Part shown: positions 49,556 to 58,157 of the stretch, one piece after another
Layout of the letters: each line of letters begins with the position of its first letter
Position numbering within the stretch: the first letter of the stretch is position 1
Assembly (NCBI GenBank): GCA_026388735.1
Contig: JAPLJG010000003.1
Coordinates: 1-64,000 of the forward strand
Reading direction: 5' to 3'
Length of the DNA stretch: 64,000 nt
From: Deltaproteobacteria bacterium
GTDB lineage: Bacteria > Desulfobacterota > Desulfobulbia > Desulfobulbales > Desulfurivibrionaceae
The notes under the pieces: generated by a model
The model's database searches: none
The model's input: only the letters and a program-made list of their open reading frames with translations
What the model was told of the DNA's origin: nothing
Position numbers and translations under genes: made by a program

Positions 49556-50350
49556 ATGAATCAAAGTGAAGAACAGGCCGAGATTGTCCGCCAGGAACAA
49601 CTCACGCCGGAAATATTCCGCCTGACCCTGAAGGCCCCGGAAATAGCACGCAGCGCCCGGCCCGGCCAATTCGTCATGGTGCAGACCACGTCCTGCTACG
49701 ATCCGCTTCTCCGACGCCCCCTGTCCATACATCAGACCGTTGCCGACGAGCAGGTGCAGCTGATGTATAAGGTTGTGGGCAAGGGCACCCGGCTGCTCGC
49801 GGGGATGACGCCAGGCCAGAAGTTGAGCCTGACCGGACCCCTGGGGCACGGCTTCGAACTTGCCGGTAAGCAGGCGATCTGTCTGGTTGGCGGAGGGATG
49901 GGCATTGCCCCCCTTTATTTTCTTGCCAGGGAAATCCTGCGCACAAACAAACCGCCAAAATGTGTCGTTCTGCTTGGCGCCCGAACCGCAGCCGAATTTG
50001 GCCCCCTGCCCCGTGATTTCATGGATATCGGCATAACGGAAACCCTTCTTGCCACCGATGACGGTAGCCTTGGCCACCATGGCTTTGTGGCCGATCTTCT
50101 TGCCCAGCATCTTAATCCCAGCCACCAGTGGTCGGTTTGCACCTGTGGCCCACACCCGATGATGAAGGCCGTGGTCGGCCAATGCCGCAAACAGGGCTGG
50201 GAGTGCCAGGTTTCCCTAGAAACCATGATGGCCTGCGGGATCTCCGCGTGCCTCGGCTGCGCAACACCTCGGGCCGATCTGTCCGGCCCCTATCTCCATG
50301 TTTGCAAGGATGGCCCAGTTTTCAAAGCGGAGGAGGTGGCCTGGCTATGA
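49556..50350 (+). CDS. pyrK: Dihydroorotate dehydrogenase electron transfer subunit
   Basis: [12 protein letters not shown]...[11 protein letters not shown]...[15 protein letters not shown]...[10 protein letters not shown]; adjacent to pyrD. Confidence 0.92.
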   Translation: MNQSEEQAEIVRQEQLTPEIFRLTLKAPEIARSARPGQFVMVQTTSCYDPLLRRPLSIHQTVADEQVQLMYKVVGKGTRLLAGMTPGQKLSLTGPLGHGFELAGKQAICLVGGGMGIAPLYFLAREILRTNKPPKCVVLLGARTAAEFGPLPRDFMDIGITETLLATDDGSLGHHGFVADLLAQHLNPSHQWSVCTCGPHPMMKAVVGQCRKQGWECQVSLETMMACGISACLGCATPRADLSGPYLHVCKDGPVFKAEEVAWL

Positions 50351-51267
50351 GCGAAGCAGATCTGCGCGTCACCATCGGCGGCCTTGTATTCAAAAATCCC
50401 GTGCTCACCGCCTCGGGCACCTTTGGCTATGGCAAGGAATTCGCGCCCTACGTCAACCTCCACCACCTGGGCGGCGTGGTGGTCAAAGGCATCTCCCTGG
50501 AACCCCGCCGTGGGAATCCCCCACCCCGCATCGTGGAAACGGCTGGCGGCATGCTCAACGCCATCGGCCTTGAAAACGTGGGGCTTGATCGCTTTATTAC
50601 CGAAAAAATGCCCTATCTGCGAGGGATCGGCACCAGGGTTATCGTCAATATCCTGGGGGACAGCCTGGAAGAGTACCAGACCTTGGGCCAACGACTCAGC
50701 GAGGTTGAAGGGATCAGCGCCCTGGAGGTCAATATCTCCTGCCCCAATGTAAAAAAGGGCGGGGTTGCCTTTGGCACCGACCCGGCAATGGCTGAGGCCG
50801 TTACCCGTGCGGTGTGTGCACACAGCACCCTGCCGGTGATCGTCAAACTCTCCCCCAATGTCAACGACATAGCCCAGATTGCCAGGGCGGTGGAGGCAGG
50901 CGGAGCGCAGGCGGTCTCCCTAATCAACACCCTACTGGGCATGGCCATTGATGTGAGAAGCCGAAGGCCAAGGCTGGCCAATATCGTGGGGGGGTTGTCA
51001 GGCCCGGCGATCAAGCCCATCGCCCTGCGCATGGTCTGGCAGGTCGCCCAGGCAGTGAAAATTCCGGTGATTGGCATCGGCGGCATCACCACCACGGAAG
51101 ATGCCCTGGAATTTCTCCTGGCAGGCGCCACGGCCATCGAGGTTGGCACCGCGAACTTTGTCAATCCACGTGCCAGCCAGGATATCGTCGAAGGGCTTGG
51201 GCGTTATGTGACGGATAACAGGCTTGACGGGATCAGCGAGGTAATTGGCGGGCTCATTCTACCCTGA
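50347..51267 (+). CDS. pyrD: Dihydroorotate dehydrogenase
   Basis: [47 protein letters not shown]...[13 protein letters not shown]...[29 protein letters not shown]. Confidence 0.96.
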   Translation: MSEADLRVTIGGLVFKNPVLTASGTFGYGKEFAPYVNLHHLGGVVVKGISLEPRRGNPPPRIVETAGGMLNAIGLENVGLDRFITEKMPYLRGIGTRVIVNILGDSLEEYQTLGQRLSEVEGISALEVNISCPNVKKGGVAFGTDPAMAEAVTRAVCAHSTLPVIVKLSPNVNDIAQIARAVEAGGAQAVSLINTLLGMAIDVRSRRPRLANIVGGLSGPAIKPIALRMVWQVAQAVKIPVIGIGGITTTEDALEFLLAGATAIEVGTANFVNPRASQDIVEGLGRYVTDNRLDGISEVIGGLILP

Positions 51268-51279
51268 TTTTTATTGGGT

Positions 51280-51431
51280 TCACTCAGTGCACTGTTTGAG
51301 GCGCAGCCGAGTTTGCAAAGCCCCGGCAGCATCGAGGAGCACAGGGCATCCCGCCAACGGCGGGACCAGTGACACAGGGTGCCCTTTTCTTGTTTCTTCT
51401 TTTGGGCACGCAAAAGAAGAAAAGCCCCCCC
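51280..51431. repeat. Intergenic repeat element with internal hairpins
   Basis: CCCGCCAACGGCGGG; GTGCCC...GGGCAC; perfect 12-bp stem TTTCTTCTTTTG-GGCACG-CAAAAGAAGAAA. The text matches a repeat type I recall from many proteobacterial intergenic regions. Confidence 0.55.
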
Positions 51432-51432
51432 T

Positions 51433-52020
51433 TCACAACTCCACCGTCACCCCACCCAAATCATCCCGAACCAGAGTCGCCACCTGCGCATTGCCAACCT
51501 TGATCGCCCGGAAATCCGCAATGGGCCGCGCCAAATAATGCAGAAGCAACGCCCGGACCACAATCAAATGACTTACCACCAGCAGGTTCTGGCCGGGATA
51601 CGCACTAAAAATAGTTTCCAGGCAGGCCAACGCCCTCCCCTGCACCTCAGCAATGGTCTCGCAACCCGGCAGACAAAATCCAGCCGGATCGTCAAGCCAG
51701 GTTGGATATTCAGGCCCGAACCTCGCTCGGATCGCCTCCTTGGTCAGCCCATCCCAGTGGGGAATCTTGATCTCGGTCAAGGCTTCGTCCGCCTCAATAG
51801 GCGCACCAAACAACTCTCCGACAATCCCGGCCGACTCCCTGGTCCGCACCAATGGTCCGCAGAAAATCTTGCTGATGCCTCGCCCGCCAAGCCTTTTCCC
51901 AACATCCGCAAGTTGGGCCACACCCTCGGGATGGAGAGGCTCCTGGGTGCGCCCGGCAAAAACATCGTTTTTGTTTGCCGCAGTCAGGCCATGCCGAATA
52001 AGATAGACGGTGGTTTTCAT
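51433..52020 (-). CDS. Histidine phosphatase family protein (phosphoglycerate mutase/CobC-like)
   Basis: MKTTVYLIRHGLTAANKNDVFAGRTQEPLHPEGVAQL...LVVSHLIVVRALLLHYLA. Confidence 0.92.
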   Translation of the reverse strand: MKTTVYLIRHGLTAANKNDVFAGRTQEPLHPEGVAQLADVGKRLGGRGISKIFCGPLVRTRESAGIVGELFGAPIEADEALTEIKIPHWDGLTKEAIRARFGPEYPTWLDDPAGFCLPGCETIAEVQGRALACLETIFSAYPGQNLLVVSHLIVVRALLLHYLARPIADFRAIKVGNAQVATLVRDDLGGVTVEL

Positions 52021-52199
52021 GTTTGCCCTTTCACTTTCGCTGTACGAGTGGCTTCAGCCGCGATAAATAAACCGTTGCCCACAACATCGAAGCCGCCCGA
52101 TTCTACAAAAAACTCTTGCCCTCACGCGTTTCTTCGGAGTAAGCTTTAGGCTTTAAACTCTACGGAAAATCACTCTTCTTTTCAATAAGGAAACCGGTC

Positions 52200-53888
52200 A
52201 TGCTTAAACAAATCAAGCGCACAGTCTTCCCGGCCTTGCTCATCGCACTGCTCTTCGCCATGCATCTTGCGCTGCCAACAATCGGAGCTGCGCAAACCGG
52301 GCGCATCGCCTTCCTGCCCTTCAAGGCCAATGCCCCCCAGGACATGAGCTATCTCACCAGCGGCATCCGCGACATGCTTGCCAGCCGCATTGCCTCGGAG
52401 GTCGGCCTCACCGTGATCGACAAGGCCGTGGTGGACAAGGCCCTTGCCAGCGCAGGAACCCCAACCCAGCCAGAGGCATTTCTCAAGCTGGCCAAGACCC
52501 TCCAAGCCGATTACCTGGTGGTCGGCAGCCTCACTTCCATGGGCAGCAGCCTCTCGCTGGACGCCAAGGTCTTTGAGGTTGCCAAGGGTGCACCGCGTAA
52601 TTTTTATGCCACAGCCAAGAACGAAAGCGAGATCATCCAAAGCATCGACTCCCTGGCCTGGGATATAAGCGAGAAAATCTTCGCCCAGAAACGCCCGGCT
52701 TCAGCCCTGACCCAGCCCCTGGCGGCTGGGCAGCCAACCGCCCAGGCCCAGCCCCAGTATGCCACCGCCCATCCAGACCGGGCCTTTGCCGGCCGCACCG
52801 GCACGGGAGGCGGCTCGCCCTTCATCTACGCCAAGGGCATCACCAGCGAATTCCAAAAAACCCAGAACATGAAGCTTTCGCTCCAGTACATGGAGACTGC
52901 CGATCTTGACGGCGATGGCCAGGATGAGGTCATTTTTGCCGACAACGACTCGGTCCAGATCTTCAAGCGCGACGGAAATAGGTTGAGCAAGGTCGGGCAG
53001 ATTCCCGGCAAGGCCGGATACAAAATCCACGCCATCACCGTGGCGGATCTCAACAAAAACGGCAAGCCGGAAATCTACGTAAGCGCGGCAGACAGCAAGG
53101 GCCCGCACTCCTTCGCCTTTGAGTGGCTGGGTGCGGACAAGGCCAATTACATTTTTCAGGATGCTAAATGGTACATCCGGGCCATGCCTGTGCTAGGAGA
53201 AGGCATGGTGCTGGCCGGCCAGCGGGCCGGTTCCGACAAGGCCGTTACCCCCGGCATCTTCCGCCTCGACGTGGCCACTGGCGAAGTGAAAGCGGGCAGC
53301 CGCATGGAAGTCCCGGACAGCGTCAATCTGTTTGAGTTCACCATAGCCGATCTGGACAACGACGGCAGCCGGGAGATCATCGCCATCGACCAGTACGACC
53401 GCCTTAAGGTAATGCGTTCCAGCGGCACCGTTCTCTGGAAAAGCGATGATTTTTACGGCGGCACCACCCGCTTCATCGGCGGCACAGAAGGATTCGGCGC
53501 AGGCAAGGGCAGCGCCCAAGACGGCTCGACCCGCATCTACATCCCCTCGCGAATCATCGCCTATGACGTGAATGGCGATGGCAAGCAAGAAATCATCATC
53601 AACAAGAACCTGTCCACCTCATCGCGTCTTTTTGAAAACATGAAGAACTACCCCTCCGGCGAAATCCACGCCCTGGGCTGGAACGGCATCGCCCTGTCCG
53701 AGCTGTGGCGCACCAAAAAGATCGACGGCTACATCGTGGACTACCTGCTGCGCCCCGCCGCAGACAAGAAGAGTGCAGAACTGCTGGTCGGCCTGGTTCT
53801 GGGCAGCGGCGCTGCTGATCTGTTTACCGATCAGACCTCCACCATGCTCATCTATCAGTTGGATTTCACCAAGAAGCAGGAGCAGTAA
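52200..53888 (+). CDS. Secreted FG-GAP/VCBS-repeat protein with N-terminal CsgG/FlgO-like domain
   Basis: Signal peptide; GRIAFLPFKANAPQDMSYLTSGIRDMLASRI...LQADYLVVGSLTSMGSSLSLDAKVFEV; repeats TADLDGDGQDEVIFAD, ADLNKNGKPEIYVS, ADLDNDGSREIIAID, YDVNGDGKQEIIIN. Confidence 0.8.
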   Translation: MLKQIKRTVFPALLIALLFAMHLALPTIGAAQTGRIAFLPFKANAPQDMSYLTSGIRDMLASRIASEVGLTVIDKAVVDKALASAGTPTQPEAFLKLAKTLQADYLVVGSLTSMGSSLSLDAKVFEVAKGAPRNFYATAKNESEIIQSIDSLAWDISEKIFAQKRPASALTQPLAAGQPTAQAQPQYATAHPDRAFAGRTGTGGGSPFIYAKGITSEFQKTQNMKLSLQYMETADLDGDGQDEVIFADNDSVQIFKRDGNRLSKVGQIPGKAGYKIHAITVADLNKNGKPEIYVSAADSKGPHSFAFEWLGADKANYIFQDAKWYIRAMPVLGEGMVLAGQRAGSDKAVTPGIFRLDVATGEVKAGSRMEVPDSVNLFEFTIADLDNDGSREIIAIDQYDRLKVMRSSGTVLWKSDDFYGGTTRFIGGTEGFGAGKGSAQDGSTRIYIPSRIIAYDVNGDGKQEIIINKNLSTSSRLFENMKNYPSGEIHALGWNGIALSELWRTKKIDGYIVDYLLRPAADKKSAELLVGLVLGSGAADLFTDQTSTMLIYQLDFTKKQEQ

Positions 53889-54014
53889 AATATAGCCGAC
53901 AGCTATCAGTCGTCAACCACCAGCCCACCCGCGACGGGATGCGCAGAGTGCTTGACTATTTCACGAATGGTCACTATTATGACCACATAAACACGTGAAC
54001 GTTGGAGGTCCGCT

Positions 54015-54293
54015 ATGTTGCATATCGAGTCGTATGTACCTATCAGCAAGGCAAAAGCAAATCTTTTGGATATGGTAAGAGCCCTGCACGATTCACAGGA
54101 CACAATCGCCATTACAAAAAACGGTGTCCCGGAAGCGGTTCTCATCAGCATGGAAGGTTACGAAGGCCTGATGGAAACGCTGGAGATTCTTGCCGACCCC
54201 GAGACCATGAAGGTAATGGCCGCCTCAATCGAGGATGCAATGGCTGACAGGTGGGTGGACGAGGCCGAGGTGTTGCGTGCCCTACAGGCTTAA
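54015..54293 (+). CDS. Phd/YefM-type antitoxin
   Basis: YVPISKAKANLLDMVRALHDSQDTIAITKNGVPEAVLISMEGYEGLMETLEILADPE; overlaps RelE ORF. Confidence 0.9.
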   Translation: MLHIESYVPISKAKANLLDMVRALHDSQDTIAITKNGVPEAVLISMEGYEGLMETLEILADPETMKVMAASIEDAMADRWVDEAEVLRALQA

Positions 54294-54558
54294 ATTCACG
54301 GAAACCACTTTCAACCTCATTGCGCACTTCCCACCTGAATTGAAAAAACTTTTCCGGGAGGCGCTGACGGAACTGCTAAACAACCCCGCACTCGGCAAGT
54401 TTCTCAAGGAGGAGCTTGCCGGGTATCAGTCCTTGGCCCGCAAGCGCTACCGGGTTATCTACAAAACTGACGATCGCAATAAAACAGTCTGGGTGTATTT
54501 CGCCGGACACAGAAAAGACATCTATGAACTTTTCCGGGCGCACCTCGGAAAAGGATAA
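54277..54558 (+). CDS. RelE/ParE family toxin
   Basis: GTG start; VPYRLKFTETTFNLIAHFPPELKKLFREALTELLNNPALGKFLKEELAGYQSLARKRYRVIYKTDDRNKTVWVYFAGHRKDIYELF. Confidence 0.9.
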   Translation: MPYRLKFTETTFNLIAHFPPELKKLFREALTELLNNPALGKFLKEELAGYQSLARKRYRVIYKTDDRNKTVWVYFAGHRKDIYELFRAHLGKG

Positions 54559-54578
54559 TAGCCGGTGTGCCCCCCCTT

Positions 54579-54884
54579 CTAAGCTGCGATCAATACGGCA
54601 CGTTGCACCTTCGGCGCACCATTATTGCGTGCTTGCCATAAGTCATAGGCCGCCTGCTGAGCAATCCACAGGTCAGCGCGACCGCCGTTCTCCACGCCCA
54701 GCCAGCCTTCCAGCCGTAAAGCCATTTCCGGGGAGATGGCAGCGCGTCCGTTCAGCACCCGGGACAAGGCGGCACGGGTCACGCCAAGCTGTTTCGCGGC
54801 CGCAGTGACAGTCAAGCCCAGCGCTGGCAAAACATCCTCTCTCAGGGTTTCTCCAGGGTGGGGAGGGTTGTGCATAGTAGTCAT
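54579..54884 (-). CDS. higA: HigA-family antitoxin
   Basis: PPHPGETLREDVLPALGLTVTAAAKQLGVTRAALSRVLNGRAAISPEMALRLE. Confidence 0.92.
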   Translation of the reverse strand: MTTMHNPPHPGETLREDVLPALGLTVTAAAKQLGVTRAALSRVLNGRAAISPEMALRLEGWLGVENGGRADLWIAQQAAYDLWQARNNGAPKVQRAVLIAA

Positions 54885-54893
54885 GGTATTCTC

Positions 54894-55059
54894 CTAATGG
54901 TAGTCCTGATAATCAACCAGCACCGCATTTTCGCCCTCAAAATCAAAGATAAGGCGCCAGTTGCCGACTCAATTTCGATGCATGATGCGGCTGGATACCC
55001 GCTTTGCTGCCAGTTTCAAAGAATTCTTGCAGTCCCTTGTGTCGAAATGTCTGAATCAT
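54894..55059 (-). pseudogene. HigB toxin remnant with internal deletion and frame change
   Basis: MIQTFRHKGLQEFFETGSKAGIQPHHASKL (frame from 55059), then out of frame GNWRLIFDFEGENAVLVDYQDYH* ending just upstream of higA; the middle of HigB is missing. Confidence 0.88.
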
Positions 55060-55166
55060 GAACATACTGTATAGCGTAGCGTTCCAGATGTCAACATTCT
55101 TGTCTCAATACAAAACAAAGAAAACTTGATAGCTCACCGCGTAAGGCTGACCGCCGATTCCTCACC

Positions 55167-55230
55167 CGGTAAAAAAAATTACACTGCGGTAAAAAAAACT
55201 TGACATTCGTCATCTAAATTTGCTCTAAGG
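55167..55230 (+). promoter_or_regulatory. Porin promoter region with two phased A-tracts and a -35 box
   Basis: CGGTAAAAAAAATTACACTGCGGTAAAAAAAACTTGACA: two CGGTA8 units exactly 20 bp apart, followed by TTGACA at 55200. Confidence 0.5.
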
Positions 55231-55276
55231 AGTTTAAGTTGTTTTTTTTATTAAGACTTATCAAAGGAGATAAGAA

Positions 55277-56656
55277 ATGAAAAAAGTATTATCCACAGTA
55301 GCAGCACTGGGCCTGATCGCGGGACTGGCCTCCACTGCCTCCGCCGTTGAGTTCAAGATGAGCGGCAAGTATCTGGTCGAAGGCGCCTATCTTTCCGACT
55401 CAAATGCTGGCAACGGTATTAAACCTACCGAGACCTCAACTGCAGACAATGCTTCCAATGCCTATTGGTTGCACACCTTCGAGATCAAGCCCACCATGGT
55501 GGTGAACGACAAGATTTCCATGTCGTCCGTGATCCGCTTGGCGGATGACACCTTCTGGGGCAGCCAGACCTCTGGCGACGTTAGCTCGACCGGTACAAAA
55601 GTAGGCGGCACCGCCGGCGATGTCTACGTCCACCAGTTGTACATGGACTATGCCTCTCCCATCGGCAAGATGCGCTTTGGTCGCACCCCGGCCGGCACCT
55701 ACGGTACCAGCTTCATGGATTATGATGGTCGCGGCGACCGGATCATGCTGTGGCCTTCCTTCCTGGCCAGCGGGCCGGTGACCACCCTGTTCTACTTCCA
55801 GAAAAGCACGGACAACAACTATGCAAGTGTTGGAACAGGCAGCGTCGTTGTCAACAATGCTTCCGATGCTGACAGCACCAAGTATGTTGCCCGGGTATAC
55901 TACAACACCGACAGCCTGGATTCCGGAATCGAGTACGCCTTTATGAATAACCAGCTCGTAGCCGCCGCTAATGACGCGAAGCAGAGCCTGACCGTTTACG
56001 GCAAGTACAAGATGGACAATCTCTTTGCCAACGCCGAAGCGGTCCACTTCTTCGGCAGCAAGGATTACGACCATGCTTTGGTTGCCACTGCTGACCAAGA
56101 TTATGACTCTTGGGCAGCATTTGTGCAGGTCGGCGCCAAGATCGATGCCCTGACCCCCAGCCTGGCATTCGTCTATGCCGAAGGACAGAAGTTGGGCGAA
56201 AATGATATCCAGAATGCCCTGACCACCACTGGCGCATCAGCAGGCACCGGCGATCAGTTCGAGCTCCTGTACATCCTCACCGGTCGTCACACCGGCATCC
56301 TAAACAATGATATTTTCAGCGGCAATACCGCCAGCGCGAGCGTAGCTGGCGTCCATGCCCTTGTTGCCGCAGTCGACTATGCGGTTTCCAACCAGTTGAC
56401 CCTGCATGGCGCCATTGGCTGGGCCAAGGCTGACGAAAAGGTTTATTATAATAATGTCGGCGTTCTTACAGCAGCCCTGGACGATAGCTATGGCTGGGAA
56501 TACAACGTCGGCGCAGCTTACAAACTGCTCGACAACCTGACCTACGAGGCCCATTTCGGCTACCTGGACGCTGGCGATTACTTCAATGGCAACAGCGCCA
56601 CCGACATCACCAAGAATGTCTACGTCCTGACCCACTCGCTGACCATGACTTTCTAA
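55277..56656 (+). CDS. Porin-like outer-membrane beta-barrel protein
   Basis: Signal peptide MKKVLSTVAALGLIAGLASTASA; VEFKMSGKYLVEGAYL; MRFGRTPAGTYG; C-terminal aromatic residue (HSLTMTF). Confidence 0.8.
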   Translation: MKKVLSTVAALGLIAGLASTASAVEFKMSGKYLVEGAYLSDSNAGNGIKPTETSTADNASNAYWLHTFEIKPTMVVNDKISMSSVIRLADDTFWGSQTSGDVSSTGTKVGGTAGDVYVHQLYMDYASPIGKMRFGRTPAGTYGTSFMDYDGRGDRIMLWPSFLASGPVTTLFYFQKSTDNNYASVGTGSVVVNNASDADSTKYVARVYYNTDSLDSGIEYAFMNNQLVAAANDAKQSLTVYGKYKMDNLFANAEAVHFFGSKDYDHALVATADQDYDSWAAFVQVGAKIDALTPSLAFVYAEGQKLGENDIQNALTTTGASAGTGDQFELLYILTGRHTGILNNDIFSGNTASASVAGVHALVAAVDYAVSNQLTLHGAIGWAKADEKVYYNNVGVLTAALDDSYGWEYNVGAAYKLLDNLTYEAHFGYLDAGDYFNGNSATDITKNVYVLTHSLTMTF

Positions 56657-56706
56657 TGCTGCTTATGCCTTGCGCATAACGCCTTAGTTGGTTCCTGTTC
56701 ACATCA

Positions 56707-56741
56707 AGCCCTGCCGGAAATTCCGGCAGGGCTTTTTTTTT
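56707..56741 (+). terminator. Rho-independent terminator of the porin gene
   Basis: AGCCCTGCCGGAA/TTCCGGCAGGGCT stem followed by nine Ts. Confidence 0.92.
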
Positions 56742-56754
56742 CTGTTTCGCTGAG

Positions 56755-56790
56755 GGCTGATGGCTTGCAGCGACAAGCCATCAGCCTTTT
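56755..56790. repeat. Second hairpin (terminator-like) downstream of the porin
   Basis: GGCTGATGGCTTG-CAGCGA-CAAGCCATCAGCC-TTTTA. Confidence 0.65.
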
Positions 56791-56865
56791 ATCTTCCAAC
56801 TTCGCCTGAAAAGGTGTAAAAAAAGACATAGCATGTAGACAAATTCATTGAGGCTCGCGCAAATT

Positions 56866-57141
56866 GTGAAATTTGAATGGCACGGGACAAAAGCAGCCAC
56901 GAATCTACGCAAGCATCGCGTTTCATTCGATGAATCCGCACAGTCTTTGCCGATCCTCTTTCGTATGCCTTCCCGGACCCGGACCATTCAGACGATGAAA
57001 CCCGCTTTCTGATCATCGGCATGTCAGGAGGCAGGAAGAATCTTGGTTGTCTCGCACACAGACAGGGGCGAAACAACTAGAATCATCTCGGCACGAGAAG
57101 CGACACGAAAGGAGCAAACTTTTTATGAAGAAAACTGCTAA
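56866..57141 (+). pseudogene. BrnT-family toxin pseudogene with two frameshifts
   Basis: Three overlapping frames join into one BrnT-like protein: VKFEWHGTKAATNLRKHRVSFDESAQS / FADPLSYAFPDPDHSDDETRFLIIGMSGGRKN / LVVSHTDRGETTRIISAREATRKEQTFYEENC*. Confidence 0.88.
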
Positions 57142-57346
57142 AGCATCGGACGATTTGAGGCCGGAATATGATTTTTCTTCAATGCCTGGTGGGGTCCGTG
57201 GCAAGTATGCAGACCGCTATAGGCAAGGGGCGAATATCGTCAAGCTTGATGATGATGTTTCCGCCATCTTCCCTGATGCAAAGGCGGTCAATGATGCCCT
57301 TCGTTCCCTCATTCGGCTGGCGAAAAACAAGGTGAAACACGCCTGA
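57125..57346 (+). CDS. BrnA-position antitoxin-like protein
   Basis: LRPEYDFSSMPGGVRGKYADRYRQGANIVKLDDDVSAIFPDAKAVNDALRSLIRLAKNK; overlaps the 3' end of the BrnT remnant. Confidence 0.75.
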   Translation: MKKTAKASDDLRPEYDFSSMPGGVRGKYADRYRQGANIVKLDDDVSAIFPDAKAVNDALRSLIRLAKNKVKHA

Positions 57347-57360
57347 TATGCATTCAGCCC

Positions 57361-57546
57361 TTGCTGGTCTTGCCGGACACAGACAACAGCCAACTCGAAA
57401 GACGTTTCCACGCCCTTGGCAAGACCGATGGCAACCGCATGTTGCATGTCACCTTTACCTTGAGAGGCGAAGGTACGCTTATCCGGGTAATCTCGGTACG
57501 GGACATGCACAAAAGGGAAAGGAGCATATATGAAACACAAAGCTAA
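57361..57546 (+). pseudogene. BrnT-family toxin, N-terminally truncated
   Basis: LLVLPDTDNSQLERRFHALGKTDGNRMLHVTFTLRGEGTLIRVISVRDMHKRERSIYE matches the C-terminal two-thirds of BrnT; the FEWDxxKAxxNxxKHGVxF N-terminus is absent. Confidence 0.85.
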
Positions 57547-57799
57547 AAAAACACCGCCACTTTTTGCTTCTGAAGCCCAGGAACGGGCATTCTGGGAATC
57601 CCACGACAGCACGGAGTATCTCGACTGGAGCGCGGCCAGCCAGGTCGTGCTGCCGAACTTGAAACCGACAACCAAAACCATTTCACTGCGCTTGCCAGCG
57701 CATCTGCTTGACAACATCAAAACGGTCGCCAATGCTCGGGATGTGCCATACCAATCGTTGATCAAAATCTGGTTGCAGGAGAAGGTGGTGCATCCCTGA
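57530..57799 (+). CDS. brnA: BrnA-family antitoxin
   Basis: PLFASEAQERAFWESHDSTEYLDWSAASQVVLPNLKPTTKTISLRLPAHLLDNIKTVANARDVPYQSLIKIWL. Confidence 0.9.
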   Translation: MKHKAKKTPPLFASEAQERAFWESHDSTEYLDWSAASQVVLPNLKPTTKTISLRLPAHLLDNIKTVANARDVPYQSLIKIWLQEKVVHP

Positions 57800-57928
57800 T
57801 CTCGATTTACGCCTGCCCCCCATTCTATCTTCCGGGCCTCTCGGCCTGTTTTCCCCTTGTCTTTCCGCAAGTTTTGCACTAACATATCCGCAAGATACTT
57901 TTGTAGTAATTAGATTCGGAGCGAAGCC

Positions 57929-58156
57929 ATGGGAATACCCGTACGTATCGACGACACCCTGTACAATCAGGCGCGGGCAACAGCGCTGGCCGAGCGCCGG
58001 ACGATTGCCGGGCAGATAGAATTTTGGGCGGTGGTGGGAAGAACTGCCCTGGACAACCCTGATCTGCCCATCGATTTTATTCGCGACTTGCTGGTTGCGC
58101 GGGGAGAAGGGCCGACTCTCGCCAGTCCTTTCGTTCCAGAAGGCAAGCGCGACTGA
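57929..58156 (+). CDS. ParD-like antitoxin
   Basis: IPVRIDDTLYNQARATALAERRTIAGQIEFWAVVGRTALDNPDLPIDFIRDLL; immediately upstream of RelE/ParE. Confidence 0.85.
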   Translation: MGIPVRIDDTLYNQARATALAERRTIAGQIEFWAVVGRTALDNPDLPIDFIRDLLVARGEGPTLASPFVPEGKRD

Positions 58157-58157
58157 T

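Noticed and set aside
55289-55297. Perfect DnaA box TTATCCACA
   Set aside because: Lies inside the porin signal-peptide coding sequence and is isolated; no cluster of boxes or AT-rich DUE, so chance occurrence is more likely than an origin.
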